Virus record (IMG/VR): IMGVR_UViG_3300037247_000692
Coordinates: 1-21,981 of that record
DNA length: 21,981 bases
Strand: one strand, 5' to 3'
Origin: a virus
Shown here: positions 1 through 6,067 of the stretch, in pieces
How the letters are laid out: every line of letters starts with the position of its first letter
Position numbering within the stretch: the first letter of the stretch is position 1
The notes under the pieces: generated by a model
What the model saw: the letters and a program-made list of their open reading frames with translations, nothing else
What the model was told of the DNA's origin: nothing
The model's database searches: none
Program-made: the position numbers and the translations under genes

Positions 1-159
1 GCTGATAATTGGGTTAGGTTCCGAGCACCGTTAGGCATGCCAGATCCTGAGGACGTATATCAGCTTTATGAGTGGTCGCCTTGGCTAAGAAAGCCAACGC
101 AGGTCTTAGTTAACTTCGGAGAGAAGTTCCCACGGATCAAAGACGCTAAATTTTGGTAA
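1..159 (+). CDS. 3' end of an unrecognised gene (partial)
   Basis: The frame is open from the window edge to a TAA and gives 52 visible residues. The stretch is rich in Trp, Pro and charged residues and ends in KFW. It has no stop in frame and reads like normal protein, but I recognise no family. The true start lies outside the window. A long, structured noncoding stretch follows directly, so this gene probably closes a transcription unit or lies upstream of a leader. Confidence 0.6.
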   Translation, partial: ADNWVRFRAPLGMPDPEDVYQLYEWSPWLRKPTQVLVNFGEKFPRIKDAKFW

Positions 160-215
160 ATCCTTCGCTAATTCGCCTGCGCACTCAGGACCGTATGCAA
201 CTCGCTAAGAGGGCT

Positions 216-296
216 TCTAAGGATCGCATCTCAGCGACTTTCTCCGAAAGTAGGTATAAGACCTAAGCCTATCCTTAGAACGTCGCTTGCAAGCGA
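216..296 (+). other. Branched RNA-like structure in the noncoding gap 160-345
   Basis: No gene is visible between 160 and 345. Instead there are nested inverted repeats. A perfect 9-bp closing stem (216-224 with 271-279) encloses a hairpin with a 3-base loop (237-242 with 246-251) and a second one (251-255 with 261-265, sharing one base with the first). It is followed by a perfect 14-base palindrome at 283-296. It could be a small RNA, a leader element or a processing site. It does not fold as a tRNA, since I found no anticodon or T arm. Confidence 0.4.
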
Positions 297-306
297 TTCT
301 CAGAGG
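282..306 (+). repeat. Copy A of a dispersed hairpin repeat (TTGCAAGCGA core)
   Basis: The 25 bases from G282 recur at 1445-1469 with few differences. Both copies share a TCGC...GCAAGCGA hairpin followed by a similar CT-AGA tail. In both places a TTTTAGGTCTTTA box lies about 90-130 bases downstream. The copies therefore look like parts of one duplicated regulatory module rather than chance similarity. Confidence 0.45.
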
Positions 307-345
307 TCGATGAAAACCCTTTAAAATCAATGACTTACAGCATTT

Positions 346-564
346 GTGATCATTTACGATTTCATTAATGAAAACAAGCCTTTGCAGCTATCTGGCATTT
401 ATTTTCACTTTATTCATTTTAGGTCTTTAGTTTTTTGCTCAATAGCCGATACTCTTGATATGGTTGACATAAAAGCACAAAATCTGAAAGATGCGCAAGA
501 GCGATGGGATGCCAATCAGCGTAATGGCGGGATGTTCGGTATAGTAGGACCGCGACCTAGTTGA
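346..564 (+). CDS. Doubtful small ORF
   Basis: A 72-codon frame would begin at a GTG with no visible ribosome-binding site. Its first half runs through the AT-rich repeated box at 417-433, so it is probably noncoding there. The C-terminal part, from an internal ATG at 460, has protein-like composition (a DAQERWDANQ stretch, then a Gly/Pro-rich end) and stops just before the strong ribosome-binding box of the next gene. If the gene is real, a 34-residue product from 460 is the likelier form, but that start also lacks a Shine-Dalgarno sequence. Confidence 0.25.
   Translation: MIIYDFINENKPLQLSGIYFHFIHFRSLVFCSIADTLDMVDIKAQNLKDAQERWDANQRNGGMFGIVGPRPS
417..433 (+). promoter_or_regulatory. Repeated TTTTAGGTCTTTA box, copy A
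   Basis: The 17-base string TTTTAGGTCTTTAGTTT recurs with one change at 1541-1557 (C for G at position 14). Both copies are preceded by an AT-rich tract and followed, 80-150 bases later, by a gene with an AAAGGGGTTAA ribosome-binding box. It may be a phage promoter or an operator. No convincing sigma70 -35/-10 pair coincides with it. Confidence 0.35.
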
Positions 565-576
565 AAGGGGTTAAGG

Positions 577-849
577 ATGAAAGTGGAAAGCAAAATTGAA
601 GGTCAAATTTCAGATATCAAAAGGCTGCGTGACTGGGCTATCATGGTTATCCAGGATTGCGATGATGCGTTGAATAATATTGACTCGCCTAATGATGATT
701 GCGATGTGCCTGAAGTTGAAGCGGAACTTTTCCTGAAGAATGCTAAAGAACATTTTACTCAGGGCGATACTTACTCCAAAGTTATTACTTGTTCCGATGA
801 AGTTTGCGCTTTCTGTAATTTGGAGAAAGGTACTATTTACCGTGACTAG
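577..849 (+). CDS. Acidic small phage protein, unrecognised
   Basis: The product is 90 residues from an ATG preceded by AAAGGGGTTAAGG, which fixes the start. It is strongly acidic, with helical-looking N-terminal and central segments. A C-terminal cysteine group (C72, C77, C80; C-x4-C-x2-C) could bind metal or form a small redox site. I recognise no family. It sits first in a group of three closely spaced small genes (577-1407) that are probably co-transcribed. The position and size suit an early host-takeover protein, but nothing in the sequence proves that. Confidence 0.7.
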   Translation: MKVESKIEGQISDIKRLRDWAIMVIQDCDDALNNIDSPNDDCDVPEVEAELFLKNAKEHFTQGDTYSKVITCSDEVCAFCNLEKGTIYRD

Positions 850-868
850 AGGGTAAAGGAGTTAACAA

Positions 869-1150
869 ATGTCAAATACTTCAAACGTATCTATCGAACT
901 AGCAGCAAAAATGATCCAGGCTTTTTCAAATGCTATTTTTGCCGAAACTTCATCTCCCGATAGCGAAGTTGCCGCTGAAAAAATGGATGAAGCTTGGACG
1001 TTAGCTTTGGAATGTGGATACGATTGGCGGGAAGACGGAAATTTCAAAGAATGGCTATACGGAACCGATAGCCCTAGTAAACTTGAAATGCTTATCGGCG
1101 GACTGCATAGAACGATGTACTATGCTTGCGAGACTAGCCTAGACGTTTGA
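869..1150 (+). CDS. Small hypothetical protein
   Basis: The product is 93 residues, starting at an ATG behind AAAGGAGTTAACAA, one of the clearest ribosome-binding sites here. It looks soluble and mainly alpha-helical, with a Trp/Gly-containing middle (GYDWREDG) and no signal peptide or membrane segment. Its TGA overlaps a TTG of the next frame (TTGA), suggesting translational coupling. The opposite-strand frame over this gene looks like its shadow. I recognise no family. Confidence 0.7.
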   Translation: MSNTSNVSIELAAKMIQAFSNAIFAETSSPDSEVAAEKMDEAWTLALECGYDWREDGNFKEWLYGTDSPSKLEMLIGGLHRTMYYACETSLDV

Positions 1151-1407
1151 AATTGGTAGCTATTTCGCTGTACTCTTTTGAGCGTATAGCGAAACAAGTA
1201 CCGATGAAAGTTTGGTGCTGTAAAAGAAAGGGCAGGATGGGGAGTGAAGTGGGATTTTATACCGTAAAAGAATTGAACGAAATACAGAAACGGAAAGATG
1301 AATCTGAAGTTAATCGTAAAATCAAAGAGTACGATGCTTGGGCGGATTGTCTAGAACAATGTATTATTCTTGCGAATCTAGCAAATAGCGCAGGAGCGAA
1401 GTTGTGA
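1147..1407 (+). CDS. Small basic hypothetical protein
   Basis: The product is 86 residues if it starts at the TTG that overlaps the upstream stop (TTGA). The alternative is an ATG at 1204, and neither has a good Shine-Dalgarno site. The N-terminal half is basic and carries a CC pair (WCCKRKGR). A charged helix (EIQKRKDESEVNRKIKEYD) follows and could form a coiled coil. The last helix carries two further cysteines. Its stop is followed directly by a perfect 6-bp hairpin at 1409-1424. No family is recognised. Confidence 0.55.
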   Translation: MKLVAISLYSFERIAKQVPMKVWCCKRKGRMGSEVGFYTVKELNEIQKRKDESEVNRKIKEYDAWADCLEQCIILANLANSAGAKL

Positions 1408-1408
1408 A

Positions 1409-1424
1409 GAGAGTCGATACTCTC
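1409..1424 (+). terminator. Stem-loop just after the 1147-1407 gene
   Basis: A perfect 6-bp stem, GAGAGT/ACTCTC, closes a CGAT loop two bases after the stop codon. No T-run follows, so it is not a standard intrinsic terminator. It may protect a transcript 3' end or mark a processing site. Confidence 0.3.
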
Positions 1425-1444
1425 CTACGGACTACAGGGAAAAG

Positions 1445-1469
1445 TCGCGTTGCAAGCGATCCTGAGAAG
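1445..1469 (+). repeat. Copy B of the dispersed hairpin repeat
   Basis: This is the counterpart of 282-306, with a TCGC(G)TTGCAAGCGA hairpin and a similar CCTGAGAAG tail. A second hairpin follows at once, with GCCT and AGGC arms around an AT-rich centre (about 1470-1486). Together with the box at 1541-1557 it forms the second copy of a composite intergenic module in the 229-base gap 1408-1636. Confidence 0.45.
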
Positions 1470-1520
1470 CCTGTTTTAAATAGGCGGCATAGCTCGAATG
1501 GACCCAATGCAGAGCACTTA

Positions 1521-1557
1521 AATTATTTTAATTATTTTCGTTTTAGGTCTTTACTTT
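1521..1557 (+). promoter_or_regulatory. Tandem AT 9-mers plus TTTTAGGTCTTTA box, copy B
   Basis: Two perfect tandem copies of AATTATTTT (1521-1529 and 1530-1538) lie directly before the second copy of the TTTTAGGTCTTTA box (1541-1557). The AT tract resembles an UP-element-like or protein-binding site beside a promoter. The gene at 1637 follows after about 80 bases of leader. Function is inferred only from the duplication and position. Confidence 0.35.
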
Positions 1558-1636
1558 ATCGGTAAGAGATCTACACTTGTGGCTGGAATAGTAAGGCTTT
1601 GCGCATTCCGCGTAAAGAAAAACAAAGGGGTTAAAA

Positions 1637-2224
1637 ATGGCAGAACCCGCTGTTGCAGCAGAACCTACTGCTGCCGAAGCTGAATTTCAAAAGGCACGCA
1701 AAATCATCGAACCTCTTGCCCGTGGGGGTAAGAGCGATGAAGACATGATTGTCAAACTCATCAACTCAGGCTTCCAAGCAAAGAAGTCTTTCAAACTTCT
1801 GAAAACTGCTCTTGAAGATCTCGGCGTGCGAATGAGCGCAAAGGATCGTTTTGAGCAGGTGAGTGAGCTTCTTCTGAAGAATGACTTTGCGCCTACCGAG
1901 TATAGCGAAGTCAGAGATGTCTGCACTTATCTTACCTCCGAACTGGATGCGACGGATGAGAAGCAGGCGATGGTCGCTGTGCGAAAGTACGCGAAGGTCA
2001 ATAACATCGAACTGCCCAAGAGGCCGAAAGGTGCGGGCGGGCCGAGAAGTGGTGGCAATAGCTTCCTGGCGAGAAAGTACAAGTGGATGATCGAGAACGC
2101 TAAGGAAGATACCGAAGCGTTTGTTGGCTTCCTTCAGAGCGAAGGCAAGAGCCAAGGTGCGATCAACTATCACGTCCGTGATTTCGACGTAGCTAAGCAG
2201 ATGGCGGAGGTCATCAACGGATAA
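1637..2224 (+). CDS. Two-part hypothetical protein, possibly nucleic-acid binding
   Basis: The product is 195 residues, with its start set by AAAGGGGTTAAAA before the ATG. The first 20 residues are an Ala/Glu-rich tail. Residues 30-125 look like a helical domain, 128-141 form a Gly/Pro/Arg/Lys linker (PKRPKGAGGPRSGG), and 142-195 a second helical domain. The segment around EGKSQGAINYHVRDF resembles a helix-turn-helix. Codons are visibly richer in G+C than in the surrounding genes (many AAG, ATC, GGC, CTC). That fits a highly expressed or recently acquired gene. It has its own long leader with repeated regulatory boxes. I do not recognise the family, and DNA binding is only a suggestion. Confidence 0.75.
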   Translation: MAEPAVAAEPTAAEAEFQKARKIIEPLARGGKSDEDMIVKLINSGFQAKKSFKLLKTALEDLGVRMSAKDRFEQVSELLLKNDFAPTEYSEVRDVCTYLTSELDATDEKQAMVAVRKYAKVNNIELPKRPKGAGGPRSGGNSFLARKYKWMIENAKEDTEAFVGFLQSEGKSQGAINYHVRDFDVAKQMAEVING

Positions 2225-2233
2225 TGGTGATGG

Positions 2234-2287
2234 CTCCTGGGCTAATAACTCAGGAGTAAACCGCAGGCTTGGTCCAAAGCCCAAGCC
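2234..2287 (+). other. Two adjacent hairpins before the 2305 gene
   Basis: The first stem is CTCCTG (2234-2239) with CAGGAG (2251-2256). The second is a perfect 7-bp stem (2266-2272 with 2281-2287) whose 3' arm ends about 7 bases before the AAAAGGGG ribosome-binding box of the next gene. Neither is followed by T residues, so translational control or transcript processing is likelier than termination. Confidence 0.35.
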
Positions 2288-2304
2288 GGAAAAAGGGGCA
2301 CAAA

Positions 2305-2676
2305 ATGGCGAATGGCAATAAGGTAAATACTTGGGCAAATGATATTCGACGTAAGCTACAAATCAATAACAGATACGCTGCTGTCTCTGCATATGATCAT
2401 CCTGAGGATCATACCTTTTTGGGATGCATCCACATTTACACACAGCGGTATCTCCTAAGCTTTAACGTTGACTTCAAGAACATCGTTTCTGTGAAGGTAC
2501 GCGGGCGAGCGAATAGGGTGCAGCGAAAGTATATTGCTGATGAGATCCTGTCTGAGTTGGGCTACGCTACGACTCACAGGGGCGATTCTGTGTATACGGA
2601 CGTTAGGCTAACGCGGCATCAGATCGTTCGATTGGTTATGGACCTGGAGCCTTGGTTCATGGTGGAGGCAGCGTAA
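2305..2676 (+). CDS. Hypothetical basic protein
   Basis: The product is 123 residues from the ATG at 2305, chosen over an upstream GTG because AAAAGGGGCACAAA lies at the right distance. The sequence alternates strand-like stretches (FLGCIHIYTQRYLLSFNV) with basic segments (KVRGRANRVQRKY), suggesting a compact alpha/beta fold with possible nucleic-acid contact. It has no membrane segment. A strong stem-loop follows its stop at 2694-2723. No family is recognised. Confidence 0.7.
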   Translation: MANGNKVNTWANDIRRKLQINNRYAAVSAYDHPEDHTFLGCIHIYTQRYLLSFNVDFKNIVSVKVRGRANRVQRKYIADEILSELGYATTHRGDSVYTDVRLTRHQIVRLVMDLEPWFMVEAA

Positions 2677-2693
2677 CTAGATTAACGTTGCTC

Positions 2694-2723
2694 TATCCCT
2701 AGCACGGAAACGTGTTAGGGATA
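2694..2723 (+). terminator. 13-bp stem-loop with GAAA tetraloop
   Basis: TATCCCTAGCACG pairs with CGTGTTAGGGATA over 13 positions (one G-T wobble) around a GAAA loop of the stable GNRA type. No T-tract follows, so an RNA-stabilising or processing role is as likely as termination. It is the most stable-looking simple hairpin of the left arm and lies between two genes. Confidence 0.45.
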
Positions 2724-2764
2724 CGGGAATCTTAACTTGGTTTATAGCGGAGGTACTTAGCTAA

Positions 2765-2950
2765 TTGACCAGATACAAACTCAGGGAAAACGATAGCGAT
2801 GAAACGAAAGTGTGTAAGATCGCGCTCAATATGTTAGAGGATATTGGGGCGCGCAAGAGCGATGATGAATGCGATCGGTGTGGATTGACGCGCGCTCTAG
2901 CGAGATGCGCACTAATAGATGTTGGTGAAATCGGGGTCGATTATGACTGA
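2765..2950 (+). CDS. Very small cysteine-containing protein
   Basis: The product is 61 residues from a TTG start behind GGAGGT at 2749-2754 (10-base spacing). It is charged and helical, with a C36-x2-C39-G knuckle and C48. A half zinc-binding site is possible, but a second pair is missing. Its end overlaps the start of the next gene (TATGACTGA), indicating coupling. No family is recognised. Confidence 0.5.
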   Translation: MTRYKLRENDSDETKVCKIALNMLEDIGARKSDDECDRCGLTRALARCALIDVGEIGVDYD

Positions 2951-3194
2951 ATCTATTTTCGACGAAGATGAAATTGAAATAGCTGAACCAGAAACGTTTG
3001 GTGGATATCAAGCAGCTCAGATAATTGATAATCATTTAGGTAAATTGATCGAAAAATACGATATTACAAAAGAGAATTTGCGCGAATGGTTGTCATTTAC
3101 TAGAGTCATCGAAACAAGTTTGCATCTTATCAACGAAAAAGTAGTACGCGTTGGTAATCTGAAGCAACGTAGATGGGATGATCCTCGGACCTAG
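2943..3194 (+). CDS. Small acidic hypothetical protein
   Basis: The product is 83 residues from the ATG at 2943, inside the last codons of the upstream gene. An earlier in-frame ATG at 2919 is less well placed relative to the GGGG at about 2933. The N-terminus is very acidic (FDEDEIEIAEPE), followed by two helical stretches and a basic end (KQRRWDD). It looks soluble. No family is recognised. It is the last gene before the 426-base structured gap. Confidence 0.6.
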   Translation: MTESIFDEDEIEIAEPETFGGYQAAQIIDNHLGKLIEKYDITKENLREWLSFTRVIETSLHLINEKVVRVGNLKQRRWDDPRT

Positions 3195-3606
3195 CTAGCA
3201 CAAAAGAAATTCGCTATACTACCGCGCAGCGGTATCCTAAATTGCAGGCTAATAAAAGAGGGGTAATTGCCTATGCAGTATCGCTAACCTCATAGAAGGT
3301 TCTCTTATCAACCGTTAGTAGATTGTGTTTCGCCATGCGGTGGCAATAAGTAGCCTTAAATGAAGTTATTAAACTTCGGCCGCAAACGTTTTCGGGTTCC
3401 CTTGTGAGCGTGCTCACCTGGGATTTAAAGCCCTGGCAACTTCATCTCCACGACGAATGTTGCCAGGCGGAGGCAGAAGAGAAGTATCCAAGGGTGGACA
3501 AACTACTGGGCGCCACGACGCTACAGGGACAAACCCACCGCTCTCGTGAGGAGAACAGCGGAACATTGATAGTTCGCCTCTTCTGTCTTTTTCTTGGGGG
3601 TAACTA
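3195..3606 (+). ncRNA. Array of hairpins, candidate noncoding RNA or leader
   Basis: This gap of more than 400 bases has no convincing gene but a dense series of stems. These are TACCGC/GCGGTA (3220-3234), AACCT/AGGTT (3286-3301), GAAGTT/AACTTC (3362-3377), TCCC-GTGAGC/GCTCAC-GGGA with a 2x2 internal loop (3398-3423), and a perfect 9-bp stem extended by inner pairs (3432-3467). A weak terminator follows at 3552-3594. A GTG frame at 3404-3607 (67 codons) lies across the stems and lacks a ribosome-binding site, so I do not call it a gene. A four-codon minigene (ATG CAG TAT CGC TAA, 3273-3287) sits behind AGAGGGG at 3257-3263. The extent of the RNA is a guess. Confidence 0.4.
3552..3594 (+). terminator. 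Imperfect hairpin with T-rich tail
   Basis: AGAACAGCGGAAC (3552-3564) pairs imperfectly with GTTCGCCTCTTCT (3572-3584), followed by a TCTTTTTCTT tract. This is the only left-arm structure that looks like an intrinsic terminator. It would separate the structured region from the long operon beginning at 3621. Confidence 0.4.
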
Positions 3607-3620
3607 AGAGGGGTTGAATA

Positions 3621-3848
3621 ATGATAGCAAAGTGCATTTCATGTCACCACGAAATTCAGTGCGTGACTAACGTTGAGCCTTGCGATTGGTGCGGTCACCC
3701 TATGAAGTCAATAGGAAGTGACTACGTGTCAGATTGCGACGATACCATCACAGATCACAAACGCCCAATGAGTATTCCAGAAGACGACTCAGAACTGCCT
3801 TTAGATTTTATGCTAGATGGAGTTGATTCATCGTTACGGATTAAGTGA
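3621..3848 (+). CDS. Small zinc-ribbon-like protein
   Basis: The product is 75 residues from an ATG behind AGAGGGGTTGAATA. The N-terminus carries two cysteine knuckles, C5-x2-C8 and C21-x2-C24, the layout of a minimal zinc ribbon or rubredoxin-like knuckle. The rest is acidic and probably flexible. Such phage proteins are often adaptors or transcription or replication accessories, but no specific role can be read. It is the first gene of the packed operon running to the DNA polymerase. Confidence 0.7.
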   Translation: MIAKCISCHHEIQCVTNVEPCDWCGHPMKSIGSDYVSDCDDTITDHKRPMSIPEDDSELPLDFMLDGVDSSLRIK

Positions 3849-3856
3849 GGGGAATA

Positions 3857-4354
3857 ATGGAAACAAAAAGTTGGATAACTATAGATAGAAAGGCACAAGG
3901 TTGGCCAAGTGGCGAATGGGATGACGAGCCTGATAAAATACAATGGTCTGATAAAGTAACTGGGCTTCCTTGTTTGGCAGTAAGACATGAAACTTCAGGA
4001 CACTGGTGCGGTTATGTTGGTGTACCAAATAATCATGTACTTTATGGAGTTGAATATAGTGATGTACCGTGGGAAATTCAAGAAGATGTTCACGGTAGTT
4101 TAACATTTTCACAAAAATGCACCAAAGACAAGCTTGAATCAGAAGGAGTATGCCATAGACCTGGAGATGGAGAAACCGACGATATTTGGTGGTTTGGTTT
4201 TGACTGTGCTCATTCTGACGATATAACGCCAATACTTCTTAGTTTGGATAATGGTAGATTCATAGGTAGATTTTCTGCTGGGCACCATTCATATAAATCA
4301 ATTAGATATATTCAAGCAGAATGTAAATCATTTGCAGAAAAACTAGCAGTATAA
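3857..4354 (+). CDS. Conserved phage protein of unknown function
   Basis: The product is 165 residues from the ATG at 3857, preceded by GTGAGGGGAATA. An upstream GTG frame overlap at 3845 is less likely. The pattern of WCGYVGVPNNHVLYGVEY, VHGSLTFS, then WWFGFDCAHSDD resembles, from memory, a hypothetical family common in phages and bacteria, with conserved His, Trp and the FDCAH segment. No biochemical role is known to me. It is soluble, without signal peptide. Conserved His, Cys and Asp residues could form a metal or catalytic site, but that is speculation. Confidence 0.75.
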   Translation: METKSWITIDRKAQGWPSGEWDDEPDKIQWSDKVTGLPCLAVRHETSGHWCGYVGVPNNHVLYGVEYSDVPWEIQEDVHGSLTFSQKCTKDKLESEGVCHRPGDGETDDIWWFGFDCAHSDDITPILLSLDNGRFIGRFSAGHHSYKSIRYIQAECKSFAEKLAV

Positions 4355-4367
4355 ATGGTGAGGGGAA

Positions 4368-4970
4368 ATGATCGAAACGTTAAGGGTAGCAAGAACGCTT
4401 AGCGCAGTCCAAAGATATTCACAAACGCGCCTGTTGAATCCAGAATCCGTTATGGAGCATACTGGATTTAATGGGCTTGTTTGTTATGTGATTTGCGAGA
4501 GACTAAATGAACTAGGTGAAGAACTAAATACTGGATTAGCTGTAATGAAAGCCATAGTTCATGACGTTGATGAAATCATCACTGGCGATATACCTATGCC
4601 AACTAAATATTACAGTAATGACATAACTAAATCGTTAAAGAAACTGGCTAGTGATGCTATTGTTGATATTGCTATGAATCTAAATCTACCTAAAATGATT
4701 AAGCATTGGGAAGAAGCAAAATTTGGAAGAGAAGGTGCAGTAGTTGCCCTCGCAGATATTATCGCTGTGGTTAATAAAGTCTGGCAAGAATCTGTAGAGT
4801 TCAGCAATACAAGTATCGTTTCTCACGTCGGGCCAACGCGCGAAATTGTGTTTGAAAGGATAGACGCGCTTGGAGAAATGTTGGAAACGAAAAAAGGCAG
4901 AGCAGAATTGATTAGGATGGGTGAAGATCTTGACATCCTACTTTCACAAATAGAAGCAAAGAGAACGTAA
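4368..4970 (+). CDS. HD-domain nucleotidase, YfbR-like
   Basis: The product is 200 residues from an ATG behind GTGAGGGGAA. It has the HD phosphohydrolase signature in order: R16-Y-S, M-E-H31, H65-D66, E69-x3-GD74-x2-MPTKY, and a late Asp (D130 in LADII). This matches the YfbR family of 5'-deoxynucleotidases, which hydrolyse dNMPs. Related phage HD enzymes such as DatZ instead remove dATP in phages with 2-aminoadenine DNA. The product would act in the cytoplasm on the deoxynucleotide pool. It shares a TAATG junction with the ThyX-like gene, so the two are probably translated together. Substrate cannot be told from sequence alone. Confidence 0.85.
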   Translation: MIETLRVARTLSAVQRYSQTRLLNPESVMEHTGFNGLVCYVICERLNELGEELNTGLAVMKAIVHDVDEIITGDIPMPTKYYSNDITKSLKKLASDAIVDIAMNLNLPKMIKHWEEAKFGREGAVVALADIIAVVNKVWQESVEFSNTSIVSHVGPTREIVFERIDALGEMLETKKGRAELIRMGEDLDILLSQIEAKRT

Positions 4971-6067
4971 TGGAAATGAACGTTGTTGCTGAAAGCTGGA
5001 CTGGTAAGCTATCGAATGCACATCTTTCCGATATAGCTTGGTCATACTCTAGACCTGGTGATACCGAAACTCACGAAAACATATGCCAACTTGACGCTTC
5101 TATAAATGAAATACCTAGCGTTGTAGTTCAAGTTAAGTCAACAGCTATTGAACGTGAGATAATTACTACGATGCGGGATCACGTTATTTGGGCTAGAACT
5201 TCCCGCGTCGATGATGTGACAAAATTTACTGTACCTAGATTCTTCAAAAATGATTATCCACTCTATTACGATATACAATTCAAAATGCAAAAGGCTAAGA
5301 ACGCTGGAGTTACACAGGATGAATTTAGGCTTATGCTTCCTTTAGTCCATGAGACTCAATACATGGCTAGATTTAGTATGCGTTCTTTACATAAACTCTA
5401 TCACGAATATGAAAGATTGTCAGCTACCTGTATTGCTAACGATGTAGCTATGATGTTCAAAGAAGCTTCCGAAGTTACTTGGGATATTCTAGATGAGATG
5501 GGAATTGTGCATAACGATTGTAAAGAATACGATTTGCTACCTACTCCATCTAGTTTTGTCCACGGCAGAGTGCTTAGGGCAAACTCGATTATTTCTTGCC
5601 AATTGCGCGTGCCATTTTCACTTCGTACACACATAGTTCGGCATAGGAATCTCAATATACTTGATGAACTTCGCAAACTATGTATATTTGGAAGCATGGC
5701 TACTCTTAATTTACATACAGAAATTGAAATGGAAATTTCTGGTACATATTCAGACTGGGATTATGTTTTATCTAAGCGAAGTTGTTGGATGGCGCATCAA
5801 GGTCTTTGGGCACCGTTAGTTAAATTGGTATCATCAACGTTAAATTGTCCAATAACGTTACCGTGTGCGAATGGTAGTTGCCCTTATGAAGTAGATGCGA
5901 AATTGAGACTAACAGATGTTGACCCTGGATCACCTTGCCCTGAATATGCAGAGTTGTATGATATAAAATTAACTAGATCTCAATTGAATGACATGACTAA
6001 AACTGTAGTCTCTGAAGCTAGGTCAAGTTTCTGGACCAATAAAATTCGCAAATTGGAAGCCAAATGA
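4970..6067 (+). CDS. Divergent ThyX-like protein
   Basis: The product is 365 residues starting in a TAATG overlap (a second ATG lies two codons on). Residues 215-235 hold an RHR (224-226) after PFSLRTHIV, as in flavin-dependent thymidylate synthases. The Ser of the classical RHR-x7-S motif is replaced (RHRNLNILDEL). Residues 117-150 (LPLVHETQYMARFSMRSL) look like the conserved C-terminal part of ThyX but come before the RHR. The protein may therefore be rearranged or internally duplicated. Length exceeds a typical ThyX (about 220-250). Extra cysteines (C293, C299, C304, C323) suggest a metal site. It could methylate or hydroxymethylate dUMP, or modify another pyrimidine. The neighbours are all nucleotide enzymes. 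Family assignment is moderate and activity uncertain. Confidence 0.55.
   Translation: MEMNVVAESWTGKLSNAHLSDIAWSYSRPGDTETHENICQLDASINEIPSVVVQVKSTAIEREIITTMRDHVIWARTSRVDDVTKFTVPRFFKNDYPLYYDIQFKMQKAKNAGVTQDEFRLMLPLVHETQYMARFSMRSLHKLYHEYERLSATCIANDVAMMFKEASEVTWDILDEMGIVHNDCKEYDLLPTPSSFVHGRVLRANSIISCQLRVPFSLRTHIVRHRNLNILDELRKLCIFGSMATLNLHTEIEMEISGTYSDWDYVLSKRSCWMAHQGLWAPLVKLVSSTLNCPITLPCANGSCPYEVDAKLRLTDVDPGSPCPEYAELYDIKLTRSQLNDMTKTVVSEARSSFWTNKIRKLEAK

Noticed and set aside
160-345. tRNA or tmRNA in the structured gap
   Set aside because: No cloverleaf with an anticodon and T arm, and no CCA end, could be formed.
465-493. TTGACA with a -10-like AAAGAT 17 bases away
   Set aside because: The -10 match is poor and it lies where a possible small coding frame runs. 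It is too weak to call a promoter.
1766-2338. 190-codon minus-strand frame over the 1637-2224 gene
   Set aside because: It is antisense to a gene with a strong ribosome-binding site, has no site of its own and has shadow-like Ser/Arg/Leu-rich composition.
3404-3607. 67-codon plus-strand frame
   Set aside because: The GTG start is inside a perfect hairpin, no ribosome-binding site is present, and the frame crosses strong stems. It is treated as part of a structured noncoding region, though translation is not excluded.
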